Shown one piece after another: positions 24,535 to 32,825 of a DNA stretch of 64,000 nt. The stretch comes from Oscillospiraceae bacterium (lineage in GTDB: Bacteria > Bacillota > Clostridia > Oscillospirales > Ruminococcaceae). Below the pieces are notes generated by a model, which was given only the letters and a program-made list of their open reading frames with translations, was not told where the DNA came from and did no database searches. Positions within the stretch are counted from its first letter, which is position 1, and every line of letters starts with the position of its first letter. The DNA lies in NCBI GenBank assembly GCA_900768125.1, contig CAAGBS010000047.1, positions 1-64,000 of the forward strand. Reading direction: 5' to 3'. The position numbers and the translations under genes are program-made.

Positions 24535-26483
24535 GTGGTTTTCTGAATTTTCTCAGAAAAATTCTGATTTTCTTTCAGGAACTCCAGATATTTATCGGCG
24601 GGCACGGGCTTCTGGTAATAATATCCCTGCAGATAATCGCAGCCCATATCTATCAGAAGCTGTGCCATATCCTTTGTTTCAACGCCCTCGACGACGATCC
24701 GCTTGTTAAGCGATTTCAGCATTTCTACCGTATGCCGGAGGATCACGAAAGCCTCCTCGTTCTCCATCGCGGGCCACAGAATGCTCTTATCTATCTTGAC
24801 TATATCCATGGGCAGCGAGATAAGATAGTTCGCAGTCGAGAATCCCGTGCCGTAGTCGTCCATCGAGAAAGTCACGCCGTGGGCTATCAGGCTGTTCATA
24901 TTTTTCAGAAGTGCCTCATAGTTGGCAAGACCGGCGGTCTCGGTTATCTCGAAATTTATCTGCTCCGGCGGTATTCCGTATTCCTCCATCATCTGCATGA
25001 GGTGGTCGGAAAGCTGCTCCTGAACGCACTGCAGCACCGACAGATTTACTTCGACATACTTCACGCCGAGTCTCTGAGCCTCGCCGCTCTTCATAAACTC
25101 GCAGACCTTGCGGAAAGCGATGTCGCCTATCTCGATTATCATTCCGTTGGATTCGGCGAGCGGGATAAATTCCTCGGGGCTTACGAATCCGAGTTCCTCG
25201 TCCTTCATTCTGATAAGCGCCTCAGCGCTGACGAAGCCGCGCTCCGCAGGCTCGTAGATAGGCTGGTAGTACATCTCGAAACTCCGATTGACGATGTTCG
25301 TCTTGATAGCGGAAAGAATGCGGAGCTCGCGCTTTTTCGCCTTTATCGACTCCTGCGAAGCCACGAAAACGCTCCCCTCAGCCTTTTTCGAGGTGCGCAG
25401 GGTGTACTCTATCGCGTCCCTGACGTCCTCCGCCGAGGAAGCAAAATCCGGGTAGCGCACCACGCATATTTTGGGCGTGAGCGACGCTTTTATGCCGTTT
25501 ATCTCCACCGGCTTCGAGAACATTCTCATGATGCGCTCGGTGAGATACTGCTCGGTGAAATGGTGCTTTTCGTCTGTGAACATCGCAAATTCACAGCTGC
25601 CGAGGTGATATACCCCGCTGGTCTGTAGTCCGGTCATAAGCCGGAGCGCTATCGCCTTGGGTGCAGCGCTGCGCTCTCCCACGCGGAAAAGTCCGTTGAT
25701 GTAGTTCAGTCCGTCAAAGCGGAAAGCGGCTATCGCAAACGGCTTCCCCTGGTCGAGGCGCGACTCCACGCTGTTGAAGAATGCGTCATAGTTGTAGCAG
25801 TCGGCGGTCTTGTCGGTGAAGTCGTCCGGGTTCTGGATTATGATGAGGAACATCACCATCACCAGCGCGTCAACGAGGTTTCCGACCACCTGGCTTGGCA
25901 CGAAAAGCTGGAATATGGTCGCGGAGATAGTCAGCACTGCAAACAGCATCATCGTCACCGCCTGTATGCGGTTGGTCTTCCAGCGGTCGTTCACAAACAT
26001 GACGGTGCCGTATATCATCAGCATGAACGCAATGACCGGATACACATAGAACGCCGGTCCGTGGCAGTAATTCATGGATTCATCAAAGTAGATTATAAGC
26101 TTTGTGAACGGCGTTGTGACAAGCAGTACGGTCTCCGCGCAGATGAGCACGACGGTCGATATAGTGCTTGCCTTTGACATCTTGTTCCGCTTGGTCAGCG
26201 CAATGATGTACATTATGAACAGCACCGCTTCCAGGTCGTAGAAAAACAGATAGCTGATATGAATGACGTAATTCAGCCACACCGGAAGATCTCCGGCGAC
26301 TGTCAGGGACTTCATCGCGAAAACGTGGGTCGCTGCGGACATGAATGTGCAGATAAGCAGTCCGGCATAGACGCGGTTGGACATTCCGGGATATTTGCGG
26401 CGCGCGCAGAATATCAGGATAAGCACGGCAATAAGTCCCATCGCGGCGTATTCGTATTCAACTGCGTAATTTATCGTGTTCAT
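24531..26483 (-). CDS. Membrane c-di-GMP phosphodiesterase (degenerate GGDEF + EAL)
   Basis: A 650-residue protein. Residues 1-225 contain about seven or eight membrane segments, a probable sensor. Then a GGDEF-like domain (about 235-385) in which the signature is GSCEF, so cyclase activity is unlikely. The EAL domain (about 395-645) keeps AEALIRM, EVNLS, EITETAG, DDYGTGFS, KIDKSIL, VEGVET and QGYYYQKP, the metal and catalytic residues needed to hydrolyse c-di-GMP. Probable role is signal-controlled c-di-GMP breakdown, influencing adhesion or motility. It is monocistronic, with its own promoter and GGAGGTG before the ATG. Confidence 0.92.
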   Translation of the reverse strand: MNTINYAVEYEYAAMGLIAVLILIFCARRKYPGMSNRVYAGLLICTFMSAATHVFAMKSLTVAGDLPVWLNYVIHISYLFFYDLEAVLFIMYIIALTKRNKMSKASTISTVVLICAETVLLVTTPFTKLIIYFDESMNYCHGPAFYVYPVIAFMLMIYGTVMFVNDRWKTNRIQAVTMMLFAVLTISATIFQLFVPSQVVGNLVDALVMVMFLIIIQNPDDFTDKTADCYNYDAFFNSVESRLDQGKPFAIAAFRFDGLNYINGLFRVGERSAAPKAIALRLMTGLQTSGVYHLGSCEFAMFTDEKHHFTEQYLTERIMRMFSKPVEINGIKASLTPKICVVRYPDFASSAEDVRDAIEYTLRTSKKAEGSVFVASQESIKAKKRELRILSAIKTNIVNRSFEMYYQPIYEPAERGFVSAEALIRMKDEELGFVSPEEFIPLAESNGMIIEIGDIAFRKVCEFMKSGEAQRLGVKYVEVNLSVLQCVQEQLSDHLMQMMEEYGIPPEQINFEITETAGLANYEALLKNMNSLIAHGVTFSMDDYGTGFSTANYLISLPMDIVKIDKSILWPAMENEEAFVILRHTVEMLKSLNKRIVVEGVETKDMAQLLIDMGCDYLQGYYYQKPVPADKYLEFLKENQNFSEKIQKTT

Positions 26484-26512
26484 GCCGCACCTCCATTCTT
26501 ATCCCAATTAAT

Positions 26513-26541
26513 ATTGTATCACAAATGCTCCATATTGTCAA
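26513..26541 (-). promoter_or_regulatory. Promoter of the EAL gene
   Basis: Minus strand TTGACA (26541-26536), 17 nt, TACAAT (26518-26513). Confidence 0.8.
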
Positions 26542-26626
26542 CACCGGGCGGCTTAATGCGCTGAAAAGTCATCACGTAGAAAAAGTCGAATTATTTCTGA
26601 CATTCAGAAAAGTATCGGAAAAGCAC

Positions 26627-26655
26627 TTGATTTCTTCATGTGAATGTGCTAAAAT
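26627..26655 (+). promoter_or_regulatory. Promoter of the SLOG gene
   Basis: TTGATT (26627-26632), 17 nt, TAAAAT (26650-26655). It is divergent from the EAL promoter, with the two -35 boxes about 85 nt apart. Confidence 0.6.
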
Positions 26656-26683
26656 AAAGATAAATTCATCAGGAGGTGTTTCA

Positions 26684-27175
26684 GTGTACAAAGTTTCATT
26701 CACAGGATACAGACCGCAGAAACTGCCGTTCCGCAGCGAGAACGACCAGCAGTGCGAAGACCTGAAATCCCGCATTTACGCAGAGATAGAGCGTCTTTAC
26801 GCCCACGGCGCGGAAGAATACTACACCGGAATGGCTCTCGGAGTTGACATATGGTGCGCGGAAGCAGTACTGCATCTGAAAGCGCTCCACCCGGAGGTAA
26901 AGCTTATTGCAGTGCTCCCCTGCCGCGGACAGGAAAAGAAATGGAATCCCGCCGACCAGCGCCGCTACCGGTGGATACTCGACTGCTGCGACTGTGTGGA
27001 GTGCCTCTCGGAAGAGTACACCCGCGACTGCATGTTTGCCCGCAACCGAGCACTGGTAGAGAAATGCGACCTGCTGGTTGCAGTCTACGATGGGAAACCC
27101 GGCGGCACGAAGCACACGGTAGACCTCGCCGACAGATTCGGGAAGAAGATCATCGTGATACCGCCAACAGCATAA
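26684..27175 (+). CDS. SLOG-family protein (DUF1273/YpsA-like)
   Basis: A 163-residue Rossmann-like protein. Seen: KVSFTGYRPQKLPF, EYYTGMALGVDIWCAEAVL, KLIAVLPCRGQEKKW, FARNRALVEKCDLLVAVYDGKPGGTKHTVDLA. The GxxLGxD, RN and PGGT elements match SLOG proteins, which are proposed to bind nucleotide-like ligands; DprA, LOG and YpsA are relatives. Specific function is unknown. The start is GTG at 26684, because AGGAGGTG lies 5 nt upstream; a longer frame from 26525 runs through its own promoter. Confidence 0.83.
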   Translation: MYKVSFTGYRPQKLPFRSENDQQCEDLKSRIYAEIERLYAHGAEEYYTGMALGVDIWCAEAVLHLKALHPEVKLIAVLPCRGQEKKWNPADQRRYRWILDCCDCVECLSEEYTRDCMFARNRALVEKCDLLVAVYDGKPGGTKHTVDLADRFGKKIIVIPPTA

Positions 27176-27178
27176 ATC

Positions 27179-27205
27179 AAAGGGGCTGAAAAACAGCCCC
27201 TTTAA
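27179..27205. terminator. Bidirectional terminator between convergent genes
   Basis: AAAGGGGCTG (27179-27188) and CAGCCCCTTT (27194-27203) form a perfect 10-bp stem with an AAAAA loop between the SLOG gene and the last permease of the nucleoside operon. Confidence 0.88.
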
Positions 27206-27207
27206 TA

Positions 27208-28152
27208 TTATCGTTCTTCTCTGAAATACGGGTCGCCAAGCGCTTTCGGCGGCTGATTCTCGCGTTTCTTGCGGAGCGTTATGAAAATCAGCACGACTAT
27301 AGTTGCGATGTAAGGCAGCATTTCGAGTATCTGGGAGGGAACCGAAAATCCCCAGCCCTGCATTTTGAAGTTGAGACCTTTCAGCATTCCGAACAGGTAC
27401 GCCGCGAATATTGCTTTCAGCGGGTTCCAGGTGCTGAAAATTACAAGTGCGACTGCTATCCAGCCTGCGCCTGCGGTAACGTTGTCCTGCCATGTCGTCA
27501 GGAAGACGGTCGAAAGGTAAGCGCCGCCGACGCCGCACAGGAAGCCGCCTGCCAGCACGTGGACGTACTTATACAGCGTTACGTTTATGCCGGAAGCGTC
27601 AGCCGCAGCGGGATTCTCGCCGACCGCGCGCATGTTAAGACCGAAGCGGGTCTTCTTGATGTAAAGATACGCCAGTATCGCAACGACTATCGCCGCCTGC
27701 ACATATGCGCCCTGGGAGAACAGCGCCTTTCCGATTATCGGGATATCGCACAGCACCGGGATATCATACGGCTTGAACGCGTTCACGACCTCGGCGGGGA
27801 CTGTATTTCCCGATACCGATTTACCGATGAATCCCGCAACGCCGGTGCCGAAAATCGTCAGCACAAGTCCGGTCACGACCTGATTTCCGCGCAGCGTTAC
27901 CGTGATGAACGCGTAGATAAGCGCGCCGACCAGTCCGGCGAGTCCGGCGGAAAGCACCGCCAGGAACGGATTCGCAGTTGCGCATGCGACCTGGAAGCCG
28001 ACAGCGGCGCCCATCAGCATCATGCCCTCTATGCCGAGGTTCATGTTGCCGACCTTTTCGCAGATTATTCCGCCGACTATCGCGAACAGAATGTGAGTAC
28101 CCATCTGCACGGAAGTCTGCAGGAACAATGAAATTTCATTCAGGATATCCAT
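27208..28152 (-). CDS. ABC transporter permease, BMP/nucleoside type (NupQ-like)
   Basis: A 314-residue inner-membrane permease with about eight or nine hydrophobic segments. Signature-like loops include GMMLMGAAVGF, NLGIEGMMLMG, GLNMRAVGENPAAADASGINVTLYK, all typical of the RbsC-related permeases of BMP-family importers (Bacillus NupQ/YufQ). Together with the next permease it forms the channel for nucleoside uptake. It ends the operon at the bidirectional terminator and starts 2 nt after the stop of the previous permease. Confidence 0.9.
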   Translation of the reverse strand: MDILNEISLFLQTSVQMGTHILFAIVGGIICEKVGNMNLGIEGMMLMGAAVGFQVACATANPFLAVLSAGLAGLVGALIYAFITVTLRGNQVVTGLVLTIFGTGVAGFIGKSVSGNTVPAEVVNAFKPYDIPVLCDIPIIGKALFSQGAYVQAAIVVAILAYLYIKKTRFGLNMRAVGENPAAADASGINVTLYKYVHVLAGGFLCGVGGAYLSTVFLTTWQDNVTAGAGWIAVALVIFSTWNPLKAIFAAYLFGMLKGLNFKMQGWGFSVPSQILEMLPYIATIVVLIFITLRKKRENQPPKALGDPYFREER

Positions 28153-28153
28153 G

Positions 28154-29227
28154 TCAGCCCTCCTTTTCAGCCTTGCGGAACGAAATCTTGTAGTTGATGA
28201 AGAACTCGCTTCCGAGAACGAAGAAGATTATAACGCCCTGCAGAACTTCTGTTATCGAGGAGGGAATGCCCATTACCTGCAGCGACTTTCCGCTCTGGAG
28301 AAGCATCGAGAACGCGAACGAAACCACAACTATGACCGGAGGCTTCAGCTTCGCGAGCCATGCGGTGATAACTGCGGTGAATCCCAGCCCACCTGACATC
28401 TGGTCAGTGATCGACTTTTCAACTGCGGACGCCTGCATAAAGCCCGCCACGCCGCACAGACCGCCGGAAAGCAGTACCGCGACTATCATTATTTTCAGCG
28501 TGTTCATTCCGGCGTACTTCGCGGTGGTCTCACTCTCGCCGAGCACGTCTATCTGGTAGCCCAGCTTGGTATATTTCAGCACGATGGTCATAATTACGAC
28601 CAGCACCAGCATGATTATCCAGCCTGCATGTATGCCGAACACCTTGGGAAGTATCGCGTTGTCGGAGAATCTCGCTATCTTCGCGGCGCCGAGGGACTCG
28701 GGGTCCTTCCACGGACCGTATTGCAGGTAGGAGATGAACGATATCGCGATGTAGTTCATCATCAGCGTAACGAGCGTCTCGGAGGTGGTGAACTTCGCCT
28801 TGATGAGCGCCGGAATAAGCGCCCAGATACCGCCGAAAACGAACGCCGCAAGTCCCATCAGCGGAAGCAGCAGCCCCGCCGGGAGCTCCGGAAATCCGAA
28901 TGCGATGAGCGCCGCGCCGAACGCGCCCATATAGAACTGACCCTCAGCGCCGATATTCCAGAACTTCATGCGGAACGCGACTGAAATACCCAGCGAAAGC
29001 ATGGTCAGCAGTATCGTCTTGTTCATCGTCTCGCCGAAACGGCTGTAGGTGGAAAGCGAAGACGTGATTATCTTCCCGAAAATTTCCAGCGGGTGGTAAC
29101 CCATGAAAAGCATTACCAATCCCGAAGCCGCCAGCGCCACAACGATGGCGATGAGCCGAGAAGCAAGCTGCGCGCCTGAGGAGGCTCCCGTGCGCTTTGT
29201 TATGTGTATTCTGTTCGCTATGCTCAT
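28154..29227 (-). CDS. ABC transporter permease, BMP/nucleoside type (NupP-like)
   Basis: A 357-residue permease with about nine membrane segments. Seen: FRMKFWNIGAEGQFYMGAFGAA, TLMMNYIAISFI, LGESETTAKYAGMNTLKI, GGLCGVAGFMQ. The EAA-like loop and NIGAEGQ motif mark the NupP/YufP class. Its ATG overlaps the ATPase stop by 4 nt. With the ATPase, second permease and BMP lipoprotein it forms a complete importer. Confidence 0.9.
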   Translation of the reverse strand: MSIANRIHITKRTGASSGAQLASRLIAIVVALAASGLVMLFMGYHPLEIFGKIITSSLSTYSRFGETMNKTILLTMLSLGISVAFRMKFWNIGAEGQFYMGAFGAALIAFGFPELPAGLLLPLMGLAAFVFGGIWALIPALIKAKFTTSETLVTLMMNYIAISFISYLQYGPWKDPESLGAAKIARFSDNAILPKVFGIHAGWIIMLVLVVIMTIVLKYTKLGYQIDVLGESETTAKYAGMNTLKIMIVAVLLSGGLCGVAGFMQASAVEKSITDQMSGGLGFTAVITAWLAKLKPPVIVVVSFAFSMLLQSGKSLQVMGIPSSITEVLQGVIIFFVLGSEFFINYKISFRKAEKEG

Positions 29228-30753
29228 ACTGCTTCGCCTCCCTCTGTGCCGGGCTTGTGACCCAGCATCATCATACCGATGTCTTCCTTAGTCACCTTTT
29301 CAGGATCGACTATATCCACGACCTCGCCGTCATGAATGACCATCAGTCGGTCGGAAATGCTCTTGAGCACGTCAAGATCCTCGCCGATGAACAGCACGGC
29401 AACGCCTTTTTTCTTCTGCTCGTTCAGCACGCGGTAGATGTTGTAAGATGCGCCGATATCCAGTCCGCGGACGGGATACGCGGTTATCAGCACCTTTGGC
29501 GAAAGCCATATCTCGCGTCCCAGCAGAACTTTCTGAATGTTTCCGCCGGACAGCTTCTTTACCTCGTGCGTGACTGACGGGGTGGAAATGTCAAAATCAT
29601 GTACTATCTGCTCTGCGAGGGTCTTTGCGAATTTTCTGTCGAGGAACGGTCCGGGATTGCGGTTGTAGCTTTTCAGGATAACGTTGTTCATGACGCTCAT
29701 TCCCGCAACCAGACCCATTCCGAGTCTGTCCTCCGGAATGAAACTCATGCTTATCCCGTGCCGGAGTATCGCGCGGGGCGACAGTCCGAGTATCTCCTCG
29801 CCCGCGAATTTCACTGAGCCGCCGTCCGCTTTCATCAGTCCCGCGATTATCTCGCAGAGTTCTTTCTGACCGCTTCCCGCGATACCCGCAACGCCGAGTA
29901 TCTCGCCGCCGTAGAGGTCGAAACTCATGCTGCGGAGCAGGTCAACGCCGTCAAACGACTTCTTGGAGAGCTTGCTGACAGACAGCATGGGCCGGTCGCT
30001 GAGCTTCTCTTTCGGGCGCTCTATCTCGAGAGACACCGCGCTGCCTACCATCATCTCGGTAAGTTCCTGCGGGGTGGAATCCCTTGTTACTGCGGTCGTG
30101 ATGGATTCGCCCTTGCGGAGAACCGTCACGCGGTCGGATATCTCCATAACTTCCGCCAGCTTGTGGGTGATGATGATTATGCAGCAGCCGCGCTCCTTCA
30201 TTCCTCGGAGGATATCGAACAGCGCGCGTATTTCCTGCGGCGTGAGAACTGCAGTCGGCTCGTCCAGGATAAGCACGTCAGCGCCGCGGTAGAGTATCTT
30301 CATTATCTCCACCGACTGCTTCTCGCTGACGGACATGTTGTATATCTTCTTGTCCGGGTCGATGGAAATGCCGTATTTCTTGCTAAGTTCGGTGATACGG
30401 GCGTTCATCTTCTTTTTGCTGAGGATAACTCCCTCTTCCTGACCGATGACGATATTCTCGGCGGCGGTCAGCACGTCTATCAGCTTGAAATGCTGGTGTA
30501 TCATGCCGATTCCGGCGCTGATGGCGTCCTTGGGCGAGCGGAAGACCACATTCTTCCCGCCTATCTCAATCTCACCGCTGTCGGGCGTGTAGATACCGCT
30601 GAGCATGTTTACCAGCGTGCTCTTGCCGGAGCCGTTTTCGCCGAGCAGCGCGAGTATCTCGCCCTTGTTGACGTCAATAGACACGTTCTTGTTCGCCTGC
30701 ACCGTGCCGAAGCTCTTGCAGATGTTCTTTAGCCTTATATATGGTTCGGACAT
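29224..30753 (-). CDS. ABC transporter double ATPase, BMP/nucleoside type (NupO-like)
   Basis: A 509-residue protein with two ABC cassettes. The first has Walker A GENGSGKST, signature MSVSEKQSVEIMK and Walker B LILDEPTAVLTPQE. The second has GIAGSGQKE in place of a true Walker A, LSGGNIQKVLLGREI and ITAYPVRGLDIGA in place of the usual Walker B. This asymmetry (second site degenerate) is normal for RbsA- and NupO-type ATPases. It is the first gene after the hairpin cluster and has GGGAGGT before the ATG. Confidence 0.93.
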   Translation of the reverse strand: MSEPYIRLKNICKSFGTVQANKNVSIDVNKGEILALLGENGSGKSTLVNMLSGIYTPDSGEIEIGGKNVVFRSPKDAISAGIGMIHQHFKLIDVLTAAENIVIGQEEGVILSKKKMNARITELSKKYGISIDPDKKIYNMSVSEKQSVEIMKILYRGADVLILDEPTAVLTPQEIRALFDILRGMKERGCCIIIITHKLAEVMEISDRVTVLRKGESITTAVTRDSTPQELTEMMVGSAVSLEIERPKEKLSDRPMLSVSKLSKKSFDGVDLLRSMSFDLYGGEILGVAGIAGSGQKELCEIIAGLMKADGGSVKFAGEEILGLSPRAILRHGISMSFIPEDRLGMGLVAGMSVMNNVILKSYNRNPGPFLDRKFAKTLAEQIVHDFDISTPSVTHEVKKLSGGNIQKVLLGREIWLSPKVLITAYPVRGLDIGASYNIYRVLNEQKKKGVAVLFIGEDLDVLKSISDRLMVIHDGEVVDIVDPEKVTKEDIGMMMLGHKPGTEGGEAV

Positions 30754-30778
30754 TAGTACCTCCCGTATTATTGATTCT

Positions 30779-30995
30779 GCCTGCTTTCACAAACGGTACA
30801 CATCGTATACCGCTCGTGAAAACAAGCAGGGCAGGCTGTAAAGCAATTACACCCGCGAAGCGGGTATTTGAAATTATTTTTTCCCCAGCTCTGCTGGGGA
30901 AAAAACACTTCTATCCGCACGAGTGTACGGCTGGAAGCCGTGCGCGAAGTGCGGATGTCCGTCGGAGAAAGTCGCTTCAGCGACTTTTTCCGACG
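30779..30995 (-). other. Cluster of five stable stem-loops in the nucleoside-importer mRNA
   Basis: Between the BMP stop and the ATPase start (280 nt), in the order transcribed on the minus strand: H1 30995-30960, 15-16 bp, TGAA loop; H2 30956-30913, 8 bp outer stem ATCCGCAC/GTGCGGAT with an inner ACGGCT/AGCCGT; H3 30905-30877, 13 bp perfect with a 3-nt loop; H4 30865-30851, 6 bp with a 3-nt loop; H5 30836-30779, outer GCCTGC/GCAGGC with inner TTTCAC/GTGAAA and CGGTA/TACCG. None is followed by a long T-run. Such blocks commonly protect the upstream mRNA or partly block transcription, giving more binding protein than transporter; that role is inference. Confidence 0.75.
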
Positions 30996-31033
30996 AATTG
31001 ATTCAGCCTGCGTCTGCCGATGTTCAATTAGAT

Positions 31034-32140
31034 TTATGCGGGGATAGTGCCAACAACGCCCTGAACGAACCAGCTCATGTTCCAGATCTCGTCGTCGGTC
31101 ATTCTTACGCCATCCTCGACCTTGAGCTCGCCGTTCTGGTCGTAGAGAGGACCTGTGAACGGGTCGAAGGAACCGTCGATGATGGAAGCCTTTGCAGCGT
31201 CAACCTTCTCCTGAGTGCCCTCTGCGCAGAGGGAAGTCAGATCGTCGAGGTAAGTCATGTTAGCTGCGAGACCCTCCCAGTATGCGCGGCTGGACCATGT
31301 GCCGTCGATAGCTCTCTGGCAATCGTCGGTGTAGAATGTAGCCCAGTTGAAGCATGCAGCGGTCAGATAAGCGTCGGGAGCAGCGTCAGCAGTCGGGAAG
31401 TTATAGCCGATGCAGTATGCGCCCTTCTCCTGTGCAGCTACCTGCGGAGCGGTGGTGTCCTGGTGCTGAGCGATAACATCAACGCCCTTGTTCAGCAGTT
31501 CCAGAGCGGCCTGCTTCTCAACGGAGGGGTCGTACCATGTATCGGTGAACACAACCTCGACCTTAGCGTCGGGGTTAACGGACTGTACGCCGAGTGTGAA
31601 CGCGTTGATACCGCGGATAACCTCAGGAATGCCCTTTGCAGCAACGTAGCCGATGTAGTTCTTCTCGGTCTTCATGCCAGCTACGATACCTGCGAGGTAA
31701 CGAGCCTGGTAAACCTTGCCGAAGTAGGTGGAAAGGTTGTCGCTTCTCTGGTAGCCGGAGCAGTGAGCGAACTTAACGTTCGGGTACTCCTTAGCCATCT
31801 CAACTGTACCCTCCATGAAACCGAAGGAGTTGGTGTAGATGAGGTTGCAGCCCTCGTCAATAAGGGTGCGGATAGCTTCGCAGGTATCGGAAACAGTCTC
31901 TGCAACGTCCTCAACGTAAGCAGTCTCTACGCCCATCTTCTCGATGGCGAGTCTGCCCTGGTCGTGAGCCTGTGTGTAGCCGCCGTCGTCGATCTTTCCG
32001 ATGTAGACAAAGCCTGCCTTTACGCCCGCAGCGTTGTCAGCTGCGCCGTCTGCTGCGGAGCTGCCGGAAGATGTGTTTCCGGAGCAGCCTGTGAGCAGCA
32101 TTGCTGCCGCCATGAAAGCGGCGAGTAATTTCTTCTTCAT
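31034..32140 (-). CDS. BMP-family (PnrA-like) substrate-binding lipoprotein
   Basis: A 368-residue exported lipoprotein. The signal peptide ends at the lipobox LLTGCSG (Cys about 20), followed by a Ser/Ala-rich linker. The mature part shows the BMP-fold: AGFVYIGKIDDGGYTQAHDQG, VEDVAETVSDTCEAIRTLI, KFAHCSGYQ, GVDVIAQHQDTTAPQVAAQEKGAYCIGYN. PnrA/BmpA proteins capture purine nucleosides, and the neighbouring xpt supports purines here, although autoinducer or thiamine-like ligands occur in relatives. GGGAGGAA precedes the ATG. Confidence 0.9.
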   Translation of the reverse strand: MKKKLLAAFMAAAMLLTGCSGNTSSGSSAADGAADNAAGVKAGFVYIGKIDDGGYTQAHDQGRLAIEKMGVETAYVEDVAETVSDTCEAIRTLIDEGCNLIYTNSFGFMEGTVEMAKEYPNVKFAHCSGYQRSDNLSTYFGKVYQARYLAGIVAGMKTEKNYIGYVAAKGIPEVIRGINAFTLGVQSVNPDAKVEVVFTDTWYDPSVEKQAALELLNKGVDVIAQHQDTTAPQVAAQEKGAYCIGYNFPTADAAPDAYLTAACFNWATFYTDDCQRAIDGTWSSRAYWEGLAANMTYLDDLTSLCAEGTQEKVDAAKASIIDGSFDPFTGPLYDQNGELKVEDGVRMTDDEIWNMSWFVQGVVGTIPA

Positions 32141-32233
32141 TGGTTGGTTCCTCCCTAGTGTTTCTGCGGTTTTACCGCGTCTTCTTTTTATTTCTTCGGC
32201 GGAATGCCGTTGAAATCATTCGTAAGCCGGAAA

Positions 32234-32812
32234 TCAGTCGTCCCGGAATTTGCAGCCCTTTACGGGGTCCATCTCGTCGATTATCGCAAGCGACTCTACA
32301 CGTATACCCTGGCTGCGGACAAGTTCTCCGCCCTGCTGGCAGCCCTTTTCGATGACGATACCCGCGCCGGCTATCTTTGCGCCCGCATGCTTGACTATAT
32401 CTATAAGCCCCAGCAGCGCGCAGCCGTTGGCGAGGAAGTCGTCAATGATCAGAATATTGTCCTCCGGAGACAGGAACGCTTTCTTGACGATAACGTCGTA
32501 TGTACGGCCGTGGGTGAAGCTCTTTATCTGCGTAGAGTACACCTCGCCGTCAATATTTATGCTCTGGGTCTTCTTCGCGAAGACCACGGGGCAGTTGAAG
32601 TACTGCGCGGTGATACACGCGATGCCGATTCCGGAAGCCTCGATGGTGAGTATCTTGTTTATGCTCTCATCGGGGAATCGTCTGCGGAACTCCTTTCCCA
32701 TCTCGTTGATGAGCGCAATGTCCATCTGGTGGTTGAGGAAGCTGTCCACTTTCAGGACGTTTCCCGCCTTGATAACGCCGTCTTTTCTTATTCTGTCTTT
32801 AAGAAGCTGCAT
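32234..32812 (-). CDS. xpt: Xanthine phosphoribosyltransferase
   Basis: A 192-residue salvage enzyme joining xanthine to PRPP to give XMP. Seen: MQLLKDRIRKDGVIKAGNVLKVDSF in part at the N terminus, NKILTIEASGIGIA, CPVVFAKKT, and the PRPP-binding ILIIDDFLANGCALLGLID. Length matches Bacillus Xpt. It is placed between a FAD oxidoreductase and the nucleoside importer, so a purine salvage operon is likely. In Bacillus xpt follows a guanine riboswitch; none was recognised upstream here. Confidence 0.95.
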   Translation of the reverse strand: MQLLKDRIRKDGVIKAGNVLKVDSFLNHQMDIALINEMGKEFRRRFPDESINKILTIEASGIGIACITAQYFNCPVVFAKKTQSINIDGEVYSTQIKSFTHGRTYDVIVKKAFLSPEDNILIIDDFLANGCALLGLIDIVKHAGAKIAGAGIVIEKGCQQGGELVRSQGIRVESLAIIDEMDPVKGCKFRDD

Positions 32813-32825
32813 TTTTCCGTACCTC

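Noticed and set aside
26525..26683. N-terminal extension of the SLOG protein
   Set aside because: This part runs through the promoter and is followed by a strong ribosome site and GTG, so it is probably not translated.
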